Part shown: positions 1 to 12,073 of the stretch, one piece after another
Layout: the number at the start of each line of letters is the position of its first letter
How positions within the stretch are numbered: the stretch's first letter is position 1
DNA from: Progne subis subis
Lineage: Eukaryota > Chordata > Aves > Passeriformes > Hirundinidae
DNA length: 64,000 bases
NCBI GenBank assembly: GCA_022316685.1
Contig: JAKJHU010000046.1
Span: forward strand, 7,167,001-7,231,000
Direction of reading: 5' to 3'
Program-made: the position numbers and the translations under genes
The notes under the pieces: model-generated
The model's input: the letters and a program-made list of their open reading frames with translations, nothing else
Told to the model about the DNA's origin: nothing
Databases searched by the model: none

Positions 1-3000
1 AGATAACTTTTAGTTTTAAATCATGATGCCCACAACAGTCTGACGTAACTATTTCATCTTGTTAAATAATTCTTTTACTCATGTATTCTCTCCAGGATCA
101 TATTGTTTCTTCCTGTGACAATTGGGGAAAAAAAAAAAAAAAAATGAGCAGTGAGACCTCTCACATTAACTAAAAGGGCTTCTCTTAAAACTCACAAAGC
201 CTGAAGTAGGAGCTGCCTGTGCTGCAGGAAGATTGAGAACAAGAGAGCAGGGGAAACAAAAGTCAGGAGCAAGAAAAAGTAGGGCTTTTAGAGTACAGAA
301 TGGAAGGAAAGCTGTGGCATTTTCAAATATGGCAATCCAACAGGACAATATACCCATTCACATTCTGTGAATGAGAATTTCTGCAAAAAAAACTTGATAA
401 GCTTAGGCCAGTTTGAACATTTAGTGGTAAGGGTCCTCAGGTGCGTGGCTCCTGCTACTTTTGGCTGCTAATAAGTGAAGCTGTACTGTGACTTATGAGT
501 AAAAAAAATCAGCCATAATTGTCAGCAGATTTTACAGGTGATGTTTTGATGCAAGTTTCTGCAGGCAGATCTTATCTCCCTTGTCTAAGCATGGTTTTAC
601 TCTTTACTCTTCTGACACGGTTTTACAAAGTAGTAGATTACTTACATAACAATTTTTTCTTGCTAGGCAAGGGAGAAGTACCTGCTGTTGTGTATGCTAT
701 TCAAAACTACTTGAAAATTGATTGTAGGAAATTTTACAGGTTTTTTGAAAGGCTTCACTTTGTATAGAAACTGGAAAGTTTTCTTGCAAATTATTTCGCT
801 TCGCAGTAGCTTTGCTTGAACATAAACTTGAACTGGTAAATGTCTCCAAATATAGCTCAGTGTAGAGCAAGGAGAATTACTTTAAAAGAGCAAACACAGT
901 GAAAATAGCTTTCTTTATGAATACAGGCATGTATAGATGCATAAGGCAGCCATATGAGATGCATAGTTTTTCATACAGCCTACAGTTTTGTTTACCTTTT
1001 CACATATAATGTTTATATTTGTGGTTTATAATTGTCCAGGAATCAACTAAAAATCTCCTGTATTTCTCTTTTCTGAGTAATTCTTACTGGTTGATGAGGT
1101 CCCAGTTTATGGTGAAGATTAAGTCTTTGAGGTTGTGACCTTGTAGTTAGTGCTGTTAAATATCAGTCTGCTTTGCTGCAGTTCTTCAGCTCTTGTTGTA
1201 TGATGAGCTTATCTCCTCTGGGTTATTGATGTCTTGTAAGTATTATTATTATGTTTGTACTTTAATAACTGACATTACTCATTTCAAGCATCTCAAGTGA
1301 TCTCAACAAAACTGGTCTCAAGATTTGGCCTTAAGAAACTGCATTATTCACTTTTCTTCAGCAGATTCTGTTGAGCACCAGCAGTTCTTTCCTGTTTCGT
1401 CATTTTCTTTCTTACCCCAATTGCACTGGTTACTTTTTTTGTCTCCATTTATGTGGTTACTTTGCCTGTAGCACCATGTGAAATGCTCTGTGGCAGTCCT
1501 CGTTAGGTCAGCCATATCCTAATCTTTCAAGAAGCAGGAATCGTCTTTTCCAGGGTATTGCATCCGCAATGCATAGTGCTGCATTATTTCTGCGCTATAC
1601 TTCGTAAGAGACAAAATCCTTGAATTTCAGTCAAGAAAACTAGAAACTGTGTTTGTCATCTAGAGTTTCATATCCTGCATCAGTTGTTGCAGTTCTTTCA
1701 TTTTTATTTTGCTGGTCAGATCTACACAGTACTGACATTGTTACTTGGACTGGCTTTAGTGGTTCTGCTGATGGCCTTACTCTGGCTCCTCATCAGTTAC
1801 TGAGTTCGATAGGTGATACTGCATTCTCTTACTGTTTATCTGTCTTCTCTATTTACCCTTGTTTACCAGATTTCCCTCTGTGAATGTGAACAACAGTTAC
1901 GGAGGCTACATTATTTTCTCCAGACTTCTTGGTTTTTAAATTGTTTTTCTCAGTCTTGCTAGACTTTTTCTAGACATTTGTTGTCCAAGGTATTCATGCT
2001 GACCTCTTTACAGTTTCCCCAAATATATGTAAGTGGCTGAACATACTGGTTCTTTCCTTATAGCAATGTTTCCTTAAGGCACCTGTCAGTTTTTATTATC
2101 CTGTGCAAAAAAAAAGGCAAAAAACAAAAAAGGAGAATTCTGTTGCAAATCAAGGCAGGCTTTTATCTCAAGATATTTTTCCTGTCTGGAGCAATCTTTA
2201 CTAAATTTACCATGTGCTAATCAGTTTAGCTCTTATGATGTAAAAGGAAAGTGCTTTTCCTGCTCCTATGAATATGGTTTTCCAATTTCTGCATAAAGGT
2301 TTCCTTTTGGTTAATTGGCTGTTCACACTTGTACTTGTGTCTTGTAAGTAATTTCTGAATTATTTTAATTAAATCCAAATGTGCAGCAGTAATTTGAATG
2401 CGTTACACCTACCTGACAACACAACTGCTCATGGCCTCTTCTTATCTAAGAAGAATTTTTTATTCTGCTTATTTTAACGTTAATGTTCAGGCATTTTATA
2501 TGTGGTACAGTTAGTTATTCTTTTCCTCATATCCTCTACGCCTTTAAGCCCCTTAGGCAATAAATAATGGAAGTATACGTAGTGTGATTCAGTTACTATT
2601 TTAATATATTATCATGTGAGGTAATATATTTAATAAATTAATTTTGAATTTGTTATTAAATTCAACTTTTTTTTTTTTTTCTTTTTTTTACGTGGGATGA
2701 TTCAGTACTTGCCACTGGAAAAGTTCCTTTGTTTATAAAATTTGTTATTCAATGGAATTGCTTGCATGTAGTTGATCTGAAGAATTGCTTCTAATTAAAA
2801 CATAATTTTGGACTGGGATTTTTTTGCTCTGCTTCTGCCCTTCCTTCCTGTAAGTGGAGCTTGATGATATAAGTGGTCTTTGGATTGCTACTGTCTGCTG
2901 TTTCCTGCCTGTTCAGTTGCAGATATGCAGCCTTTGGTAATTTTGCAGATGATCAAATACGTGAAAGCAAGCCTTTTTAAATTAGAGTTTCTAACATAAT

Positions 3001-6000
3001 GGCACTTTAGGAAAAGGTTTGCCTGGTATCTCACTGGCTATGCAGGGGTCTTCAGCCCATGTTTAGAAGCAGGTGCCCCACTTGAGAAAGCCTGTAGTTC
3101 TCTTTCCCTTACATGAAGGTGTCTGAGGCACCTTGGGATTCTATGATTGATTATGTCCTTGATAAAGTCCCAGGATGGACAAGATTTGCTGCCTAGCTAT
3201 TCTCAATCTCCTTAGGAAGAAGGTGGTAGAGTGGACTGTTGTGTGCCACAATTTATCATGCATATTAATCTTGCTATAATAGTATAAAGTTAGGACTTAG
3301 GTAGTTCACATGAGTAATTGGTAAGTAATTAGTAATTACAAGTATATTGCAACTAATAGCTTATTTTTTCTTTAAATCCTGCTGGATGCAAAGTGACATC
3401 ACACTGCAAAGGTCACCTCCTTGTCTGCTCTGAGAGCTGTTTTTCATTGCGAGTGCTTCCGGCCTGGTTCAGGCCTATGAGTAAATATTGGTGAACGGCC
3501 CCAGTTCCCCCCAGGCCTGACAAACAACGATCCCCACTGTACCATTTCCTCTTCTGAAATGGAACATGACTGTCCTCTCTAAGGACAGTTTTCCAGGACA
3601 TGTGGGTGAAGATCTAGTTCTGTGTGAACAGATGAAGCATGGTGCCTCTCTTTTGTTGAAATAGCTACTGGAGTTCTGACAAGATTTCTGTCAAGAGGCA
3701 CTATTTCCTGAGCACAACAGAAATGGAACAGGAGTATGACATGGAATGTGCCAGTTAGATGTTAGTCACATTTTTCTTAAAAGCACAATGATTTAGGGTG
3801 AGAGACAATATTTTATTTGTCATCAGGCTTAAATGTTTCAGTGACACTTTTTTTTCCTCCTACCAATATATTGCTTGTCGCTGATGATCAGTAACTGTAG
3901 ACAAGAATACTGGTTCAGAGAAATCCTTCAGTCTCTTTTGCTTGGTGGCCGTAACAAATGAAACTACTGGGCAATGTTGCTCAGACATCTGTTTGACAGT
4001 GATTACTTGTGTTCTTTTCTGTTTCCCATTTTGTCTCATTATGCTCTCATACCACGAGACAGACTGTAAATCTTTGAGGCAACAGCTTCCTTACACAGCA
4101 TGTCTCTACTGTCTTTTACATTCTGTGGTCCAGCCTGTGAAGTGGAATTATTGAGATCCTTTCACTCTGTAGTATCCCCAGTACTCCCTCCTCCTTTGCC
4201 TCTCTGCAGTGCTTTCATGTTGTGAATTGAGGTTTGCACTTGTGCTGATTTGTGTGGCAAGGAGTTCTTGAGTCAATGTTACTTTTTTCTTGCTATGGGA
4301 CACAGGTGACGTTCTACTGAACAGAGTGGTAGAAGCCCAAAGGTAACTTATCAGTGCTGAACTCTTGCATGGCAGGCCAATGAACCAGTTAAATTATGCC
4401 ATTTTAATGGCTCAAGAGTGTAATGAATGGGCTTGTAAATTCTAATGCTGACATCTTTTTTTTCCACTGGCTTGTTTTTGTGAATTGATGGTCATCTTGG
4501 GTGTAACTACTTTAATCTTATATTTTACAAGTGTTAGAATCGTTTGTTACTGGAATCAGTAACTATAATAGAAAGTGGATACATCAGCTTTTTGAGATGC
4601 ATTCAGCAGCAGGACTGATGAGCAGATTTTTATCTAAAGCGTCACATTGAACAAAATATGACTAAACATAAATCCTGTCACTGAGTGCTCAGTCAGTTGT
4701 ACTGTCTGCAGATCATTCCCTACAGTAGTGTAATGGCTGTAAAAATAATAGATGTTTTGTTGATTCTTCTGGGTTTTTTGTTTTGGTTTGGTTTTTTTGT
4801 AGGGTTCTTGTTTGTTTGTGTTTTTTTTAAATACATTGTTCAGTTGTTTTCATGGCAAAAGTTGATGCCTGAAATATTAATTGTATTATATTATCATATT
4901 GCTGTTTACAAAGATGGTAGCAAAATAAAAGCTGATGTTCCCCATTGGAGCATTTGACTCTGTGCTTGACTGTCATTAATGGAGAAATAACACTAGTGGT
5001 CATGTAAATAGTGTGCTTGGCATATACTAAAAATATGTATTGGAAGAATAACGAACTTATCAGCTCTTTTTAGGAAAATGCAGGGTAAATTCAATTACTT
5101 TCTGCCCCCACTTTGCACGCAAATATTGAATATTCAGGAACTTTATAGGATATTCTGTTTAGTGAGTATAATGCCATGTCTCATAGCTATAAAGACTGAG
5201 CTTTCTTATATATATTTTGAACATGTATCAAGGGTGTGCAAAAAGGGATTCTTAACTGGAAAGTAAAGAGACATTTGAACCAAATAATATAATTTTTATT
5301 ATTTTTTTAAAATTCTATATAATGTTGATTGTGATTGTATCTCTTCTGATTTCTGTGGATTTTAGTTAATCTGAAAATAAAAATTACAAACATTTCACTA
5401 AAAGATTTTAGAACTCAGAATTTATAAGGGGTTAAAGTTTGAATACAGCTTTACCTTTCTTTGTGGAAAAATTGCTTGAGTAGGTCAAGTTTTCAAGGCT
5501 TTTGGATTCAGTCCGAGTTCTTGCATGTTAACTATAAAAGTTTATATAACACAGACAGGGTGACTAAATATTAACTAGAGTTTTGAATTGTTATTTTTCA
5601 AATTACGTGGAAATGTTTCCATAATCTTTACACAGTTATTGTTTTATATGTGTATTAAACTTCCTTATTTTACTTAGAAGCCTTCTAAATAGGCTGTAGA
5701 AAATTCACCTTTTGCCCAGTGAACTTCTGAACACCTATGAAAATAAAATGTTCTACAGTTGGTAATGTTGAGAAAAGACAAATATATGAAAGTTGATGTG
5801 TTCTGTGCACATTCCAAGAGCAACAATAACATAAGAAAACATTCCCCAATTTGTTCCAGTAAAGGAACGCAATAAATCCACCTTCATTTACTACTACCCA
5901 AAATTAACTGGAACGATAAAAAAGAAAGTGGAATTTGAATAAAATTCCATTAAAACTTGGTGTTAGTAGCTATGTCTAATTATGGGCATAGATAAACTTA

Positions 6001-9000
6001 CCCTACTGTTCCATCCTACCTACATTTTATATCTTATGTGGTTTGGTTTATTTCATTTTTAATTAAATCCAATATAAGGAAGAATTACTGAAATTTCTGG
6101 TTGTTCTAGTTCTGCGTGTATCTGGGTTGTCAGTCATGTCGTTATTGGCAGCATCCCAGCACCAAGCTGCAAAGAAAGTAACACTTGGCTATTTACAATT
6201 TTTCTGTTCTTTTCTACATGAATAATTTTACCATGTGACCATATTCCTCAGATTTCCTATATTTTGAAAGACTTTTTTTTTAAACTTTCCTGAGACTACA
6301 AGTGGGATTGCATCCCAGCTGAAGCTGCAAGAAGTGAAGGAAGGACTGCCCAGCGAGCATTTAGAGCATGCTGTGTGTGGTCATTCATGTGCACCATCAT
6401 GGCATGTTGAGCATGACCCAAGCTAAACTTCAGGATACTTTTTTTGTTTTTTTTTTTTTTTTCCTGTTGTTGGTTTTGCTGTTTTATATTGAGATACTGA
6501 AACAAGACAAATTTGTTTTCCTTGTGTTCTCAGTATTAACCTGTGCTGCGGGTGCTAGAGCAGAGTGAGTGAGCCCTGTTTGAAAGTGCTGGCACTTTAC
6601 CCTGTATTTATTCAAAGCTGTGCTTCCATTGACTTCAGCTTTGGTTGGCAATGCATAGCAATCCTGTCCAACCAAGTCCAGGTTTATGTCAGGCACAAAA
6701 AGCCACAGCAGTGACCTCTGTGAAGAAGTTTGCATTGATAGGAAAGTTGTTTAAGCCATAAGAGTTGAAGCTGTTCCCTAAATCTCGTTGTTCTGTAAAG
6801 TCAAAGGCTCTGATGGCTCCTGTGAGCCCTGTTGGAGTTGTGCTATTCTGGAAACAGTTAATGTTTAGTGAGTTGAAGCCATCTTGTTGCTCAGCAGAGT
6901 TGGGTTGTGTTGTGCCACATACTGGTGCAGAAAGCTGAAAAATCTAGGGCGGCATAAAAATGTAGAACGCTGAAATAAATTACTGAAACTGAGAGTGTTC
7001 AGAATATAGGAAGCTTGGAAGCTTAGTAGGAAGTCAGTGAACTGAAATACGTAGACCCAGGGAAATGTGTCTTTGGGAGGATCTGGATGCCTGAGGAATT
7101 GTTGCTTGCACAATAAAAAACATACAGATGAGGGGCATCTCTCAACTCCGTGTGTATTTTATGTTAGAGATGTAGATAACCATGCCAACAAGGATTTAAC
7201 ACATGCAACCATGTGTTTCCTGGTTAAGGATTCTGAGTGTGGCTGATAGATGGGCTTGGGCACTGTGTGTTAGATTGCTGACATGCATTCTTAGGGTAAA
7301 ACTTGTCACTTTTTAACTGTACTTTAATAATTAATGGCCAAGTGTCTTTTCTGCCATAATCCACTGCAGAGACAGAAGAAAATGATAGTGTCAGGTTTTG
7401 GAGCAAGATACATATTCTCCATGTCTCTGCCATGGGATAGGTTAGTTATTTTCTTTTTTAGTTCATTAGTTCTAATTACTTTGGGCTACGTGTTCAAGCT
7501 GAGAGAGTTATTGAGGAAATCAGGCTGTGAAGATCCACTTCTCACCCGTATGGTCCTAGCTATAGATTTGATCTTGACATTGTCATCCATGATGTAGTCA
7601 CGTATTTTTTTCTCATTCTTTATCTTTCCCTCTCAGCAGTAAAGACATGGTTTGTGTATCTACTGGGAGGGACCAGAAGTACTGCTGGGTATGCCCTGCC
7701 CTTACTTGCCCCTGCTGAGAGTCTGAAGGGGGCAGAACAAAGCCTACCACGTTACAGGGTACAACAAATGGGAAAGAGTTCTTTTTATTTCAAATGTTAC
7801 AAATGTGTCAATACTTCAGGTGCTGCTAAGTAATATTTGTTTCATAAGTAAGATAACTTTCAAAATTACTTTTGCATTCCTGGAATTTGCTGATGGACTT
7901 ATTATAATTCAGCCATCTCCTGGAGTAAGGAAAACAGGCATCTGTCCTAGAGATAAACAGACCTCTTCAATGCACTGTTTTGATTCATTCATAGAGCTTG
8001 TTCATTATGTGTGTTGGATGGAGACCTCTGAATAATTATCATGGTTGTGTAATTAAAGACTAGCATAATACATATGCACAAAAGTGTAAGTTTCAGATAA
8101 AATGTGCATTGTATTTTCTCATTTCATTTTAGTGTATTTACCCTGCAGTTATTTTTGGCAGCTACTTTTGGTTTTGATTTTTTTTTAAATTAAAAGATTA
8201 TAGACACTGTATTATGTGACATTTTTATCAGACTTACAAGTAAGATACTTAGAGTTAGAATGTTGGGACTCAACTCCAACTAAAGGTCAGTTTCACTTTG
8301 TGATCCTTCAAAATCTGATCCTGATAAGCATTTATGATTTTTCACATGTCCACTTTGAGGAAGTCCAAGGCATGTATGAATGTATAGATAACAGCCAGAA
8401 AGTGCTGGGGTTTAAAATTTTGAATCTCTTCTCTAAGAGCTCCTATTACTAAACCGCTTTTCTTTCTTTAAAGACTGGAGAATTCTAATAACTGAAATAT
8501 GCTGCTGTATACACCAGCAGCTAACAAGGAGCTGCTGTCTGCACACAGCAGAAATACAATCCAGCGTGGGCAGGCTGGACTTAATCTTTTGCTGACTTAA
8601 TGATTATTCTGTAGCCAAAGGCAGTGCCTGGTAGCTGGAGATTTCTTTTTTATCCATAATGCAGTTTATCTAAGTAGGTCTTAGGAGCTTTGTCTTCTTT
8701 AGGAAGATATCCCAGCAAATCTTCTGGACTTGCTGGATTTTCAAACTTCTTTTCGAAGTTATTTATTATGCTTTATCACTCTGTATTTTGTATTTTGATT
8801 TTAGCTCATGGTCCTAGACCCAGAACTTTCTTGCAAAGTTCTCATGTGCTGCTAAGGACCTTTATGAATTCATGTTGTTGGGATTGTTTGGCAGTAGATT
8901 GATGGCATATGAAAACAATGCAAAAGGCAGTTCCAGGAGATGGAACAGTATCAGCTCACAAAACCAGGAGAACCTGTTCATGCTGAGAAATGAGGAAACA

Positions 9001-11913
9001 TAATTGTGTGCGTGTATGCAGAAGAACCAGTCGTCTTGGAAGAAATTGCTGAATTTAGAAAACAGTTTTCAAATCTGCTGAGTACAAATGAGTTACTACT
9101 GAAATGAAAGCTACTGAGAAAAATGGTAATAGCCCTTTTATTTAGGAGCTAGAATGTTAGCCCTTACTTGTGTTTTATCACCCACACTGCAAAGTCTGTA
9201 GTCAGCATGCATTACACTTATGCGGTGCCACAACATACTCATAAAATCTGTTGCGTCTAAAATTTCTTTTACTAGATTTATCTTGCTCAAGTGCTATAAT
9301 GGGAAGTGTTATAATTGCCTGGTAAAGGGTCTTGATTAAATTGATGTCCCAGTGTCTAATGTAGGTCTGTTTTAACCTTGAAAATATATTGCAGGTTTGT
9401 GTGCCCTTTTAAAGGTTAGGAAGATGCAGCATTCTAACGAGCCTGCTCTGCGTAGCCTTGCTGCCATGCTACAATTTCTTTCTCCCTTTTTCCACTTGTG
9501 TCCATGGGCACAGCTCCTTGGCAGGTTACAGAGCAAAGTAGGACCTCCCAGGGATTGGCTGCTATAGTAGCATACTTAAAATATAACATACATATGTTAA
9601 TGAAGGGCAATTAAATCCAATTTGTAGGCTGTGTCCTCTTCTGAACTCAATGCCTTCTGACCTCTAAGACTGTAATCTCAGGAATGTTGGGAGCTGGAAT
9701 AAACTACCACTGTGGCAAAAGCAGCAGTCCTGCCCTTTTGCTCGCCTGCCAGTGTTGGTTTTGCCAGCTCAGCTCTGCTGGGGCTGTATACTAAACCAGC
9801 TCAGGGCGCGCATCTGACTGAAAAATACTTCCTTACCCCTATTGAGGATATAAGCTATATCTTTGCTTTCATATTTTCTCTTCAAAAAGATGTTATTTTT
9901 GGGTATTGAAGCATCTGAGCTCTTCACTTACATGCTGTACCTGTATGTAAAAGGCGCAAATAGAAAAGGACAACAAAAATTCTTGCTTTGAAGGAATGAT
10001 ATAGATTCCATTTAATCAATTTACTAATATATCAGTAGAATGGATTTTTTTTCCCATCAAAGTTAACACTTTTTCTTTTCAATTTAACCTTTTTCAGGGA
10101 ATGATTATGAAATAAAACAAACTCTTTTCTCTTAGTGCGTATTACTAAGAAGTGGGTTGTTCTAACCAAATTAAGTTTTAAAGTTTTCTTTTTAGGAGAA
10201 AAACCCACCCAATCTCAGCATTTTGGATGTTTTTATTTGAAGTTATTTTTTCCCCTAGGATCTACTTTGGATTTGCTTTTATTTTATGTTCCAATGTATT
10301 GATCTACTTGGATAGGTGAACAAGTAGTCTTTTAAATACAGCATACAGATGTTGGAATTCCAAGCAGCTATAGAAGATAAAAATTGTCAGCAATGAGAAC
10401 TGAAAATCAGTGAGATCGTTTGAAATTCAGTACTTAGTATAGCTTCTAACAGAAATCAAGTATTATTTTTTGAACATCATGTTTGACTGCCAAAAATGCT
10501 CAATAGATGAAATAAATGTGTGTGGAAAATAATGGTAGTCCACTTATAGAAAATACATTAGCACATTGGATAAGGGAAATTAGGTCTTCAGTTTGGAGTA
10601 GGCACGGTGGGAATATGAGTTTTTTAACAGTAAGATTATCTGTATTTCAGAGTTTTCTGTAACAGCAAGCTTTTAATGATGTGTATTTATTTTAATTCCA
10701 GAACAGGAATATTAAAAGAAAGCTTAATTTATACCAGTGAACTCCCTTCTCTCCTTTAGTTTTATTTAAAGACAACCTAAGAACAAGATGGTTCAAGAGA
10801 AATAATATTTATTAAGGCAGAATTTTATTACCTTTTCTGTGGATAGTACTTTTTCTCTGAGGATTTTAAAAGCTAGTTTTTTCAGACAAGAATATCTTCT
10901 AGTAACCAGCATGTAAAACATTGTTCTAGGAATTGTGGAAGCATATTACAACAAAGGTTCAGTTTGCAGGGTCGAATGTTATACCATTCTTTATCAACTG
11001 TAGCATAATATAGTCTAGAACCCCCCCTTTCTTTTTTTAATGATAGTGATGAGAATTGGAAAATGAAATTTTTAAGCAACAGGATGACTACAAGGGGCCA
11101 TTCTGTTACGCTGTTTTATGGTGTACAGTACTCTGGATGCATGGGCATTGGTAGATTATTTCCTCCAAGGAATTGTTCCTGAACTTTGAAACTTGTTGTT
11201 CTACTAGGCCTGCTAAAGACTGAGTCTGGATTTTGTGTTTCTTTTCTTTGTCCCTTTTACTTACCAAAAGCAGAAGCACAGTGAATTAAAAATGGGATAT
11301 TCAAACAATAGAGACCAGCCCTTGCTCAGGTTTTTGAGTGCCCTACAGTGGAAGTGTTATCCTAGCTTGCCTTTTTTTTTTTTCTTGCACCTAGTGTACT
11401 TTCCTTAAACCTGTCAGATTAATGCTAGACATTTGAGGAATTAATTGATACTTTCTGGCACAAAGGTGCCTGCTTGAGCAATGCTTGCTTCTGCTCTGAT
11501 ATTGAGGTAGCACAGTGACAGAAAGCAGATGATGAAGCTGTAAACCAAAAATCTCTAAAACAATTTCATTTCTCTAGTGTAACCATAAATACTGCTTTAT
11601 TCTAAGTTCTTATTTTAATGGTAATATTTAGAATTAGCTATTGCTTGTATGTATATTTTTAGAAATACTTAAAAGCCTCTTTGCATAGCTGTACTGGTGA
11701 AAACAGCAGTTGTAAAATGAAGGTTATGATTTTAAACAACTGTTTATAATTTATATATGTTTATAACATACTTATATTTTTTTCTTATAAAAAGTTCTGT
11801 CAAGAAGAAATGTAGAACTGATTGCTGGAAATTATATAAGAAATGAACCTATGTCAGAAAAAGTTTTTCAATAACGCTTGTCTTTTCTTCTTTTCTTTTT
11901 TTCTTTCTTCTAG
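1..11913 (+). other. CPEB3: CPEB3 intron (3' part, continues upstream of the window)
   Basis: This is 11.9 kb of AT-rich DNA with no exon-like open frame that I can support. It contains an A17 run at 128-144, T-rich tracts near 2667-2690 and 6440-6462, and a pair of CTG/CAG hairpins at 8501-8551. It ends in a strong pyrimidine tract (11881-11911) and acceptor TAG at 11911-11913. Open frames on either strand here are under 100 codons and look like chance. Confidence 0.8.
128..144. repeat. A17 homopolymer
   Basis: Seventeen consecutive A bases after TTGGGG; a simple repeat within the intron. Confidence 0.9.
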
Positions 11914-12073
11914 GACCGGAATAGGCCCTATGACACTTTTAACTTGCACTCTTTGGAAAATTCCTTAATGGATATGATAAGGACTGATCATGAGCCTCTG
12001 AAAGGTAAACACTACCCTCCCAGTGGCCCACCAATGAGTTTCGCTGATATAATGTGGAGGAATCATTTTACAG
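11914..12073 (+). CDS. CPEB3: CPEB3 coding exon (window exon 1), linker upstream of RRM1
   Basis: The exon is 160 nt: 53 codons starting DRNRPYDTFNL and ending ...IMWRNHFT, plus one base (phase 1). It is preceded by a long pyrimidine tract ending in TTCTTCTAG and followed by donor GTTAGG. It encodes window residues 1-53 of the low-complexity region between the N-terminus and RRM1, including the conserved SFADIMWRNHF block. There is no catalytic or RNA-binding motif here. An internal AAAG|GTAAAC donor at 12005 lies exactly 69 nt upstream of the end and keeps the frame, so a shorter form of the exon (11914-12004) is possible. The mammalian protein as I remember it has Ala where this one has Thr in HFTG. 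The exon starts on a codon boundary (GAC), consistent with a phase-0 upstream intron. Confidence 0.9.
12005..12073 (+). other. CPEB3: In-frame alternative exon segment (69 nt, 23 codons)
   Basis: The bases between the internal donor AAAG|GTAAAC (12005) and the terminal donor ACAG|GTTAGG (12074) number 69. Using the internal site would delete 23 residues, from the Lys after LKG through HFTG, without a frameshift, because both donors leave phase 1. The internal site is closer to the donor consensus than the terminal GTTAGG. As I recall, mammalian CPEB3 isoforms differ by a 23-residue segment and an 8-residue segment. That this species uses the site is inference. Confidence 0.6.

Noticed and set aside
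3137..3148. GATTCTATGATT, resembling the 3' end of a CR1 retroelement
   Set aside because: Only one copy of the terminal motif is present and the upstream 130 bp do not match the CR1 3' region I remember; too short to call an element.
8540..8575. CACACAGCAGAAATAC as a relic of the mammalian CPEB3 ribozyme
   Set aside because: Only about ten bases agree; the G-rich 5' strand, the matching C-rich strand and the downstream stem are missing.
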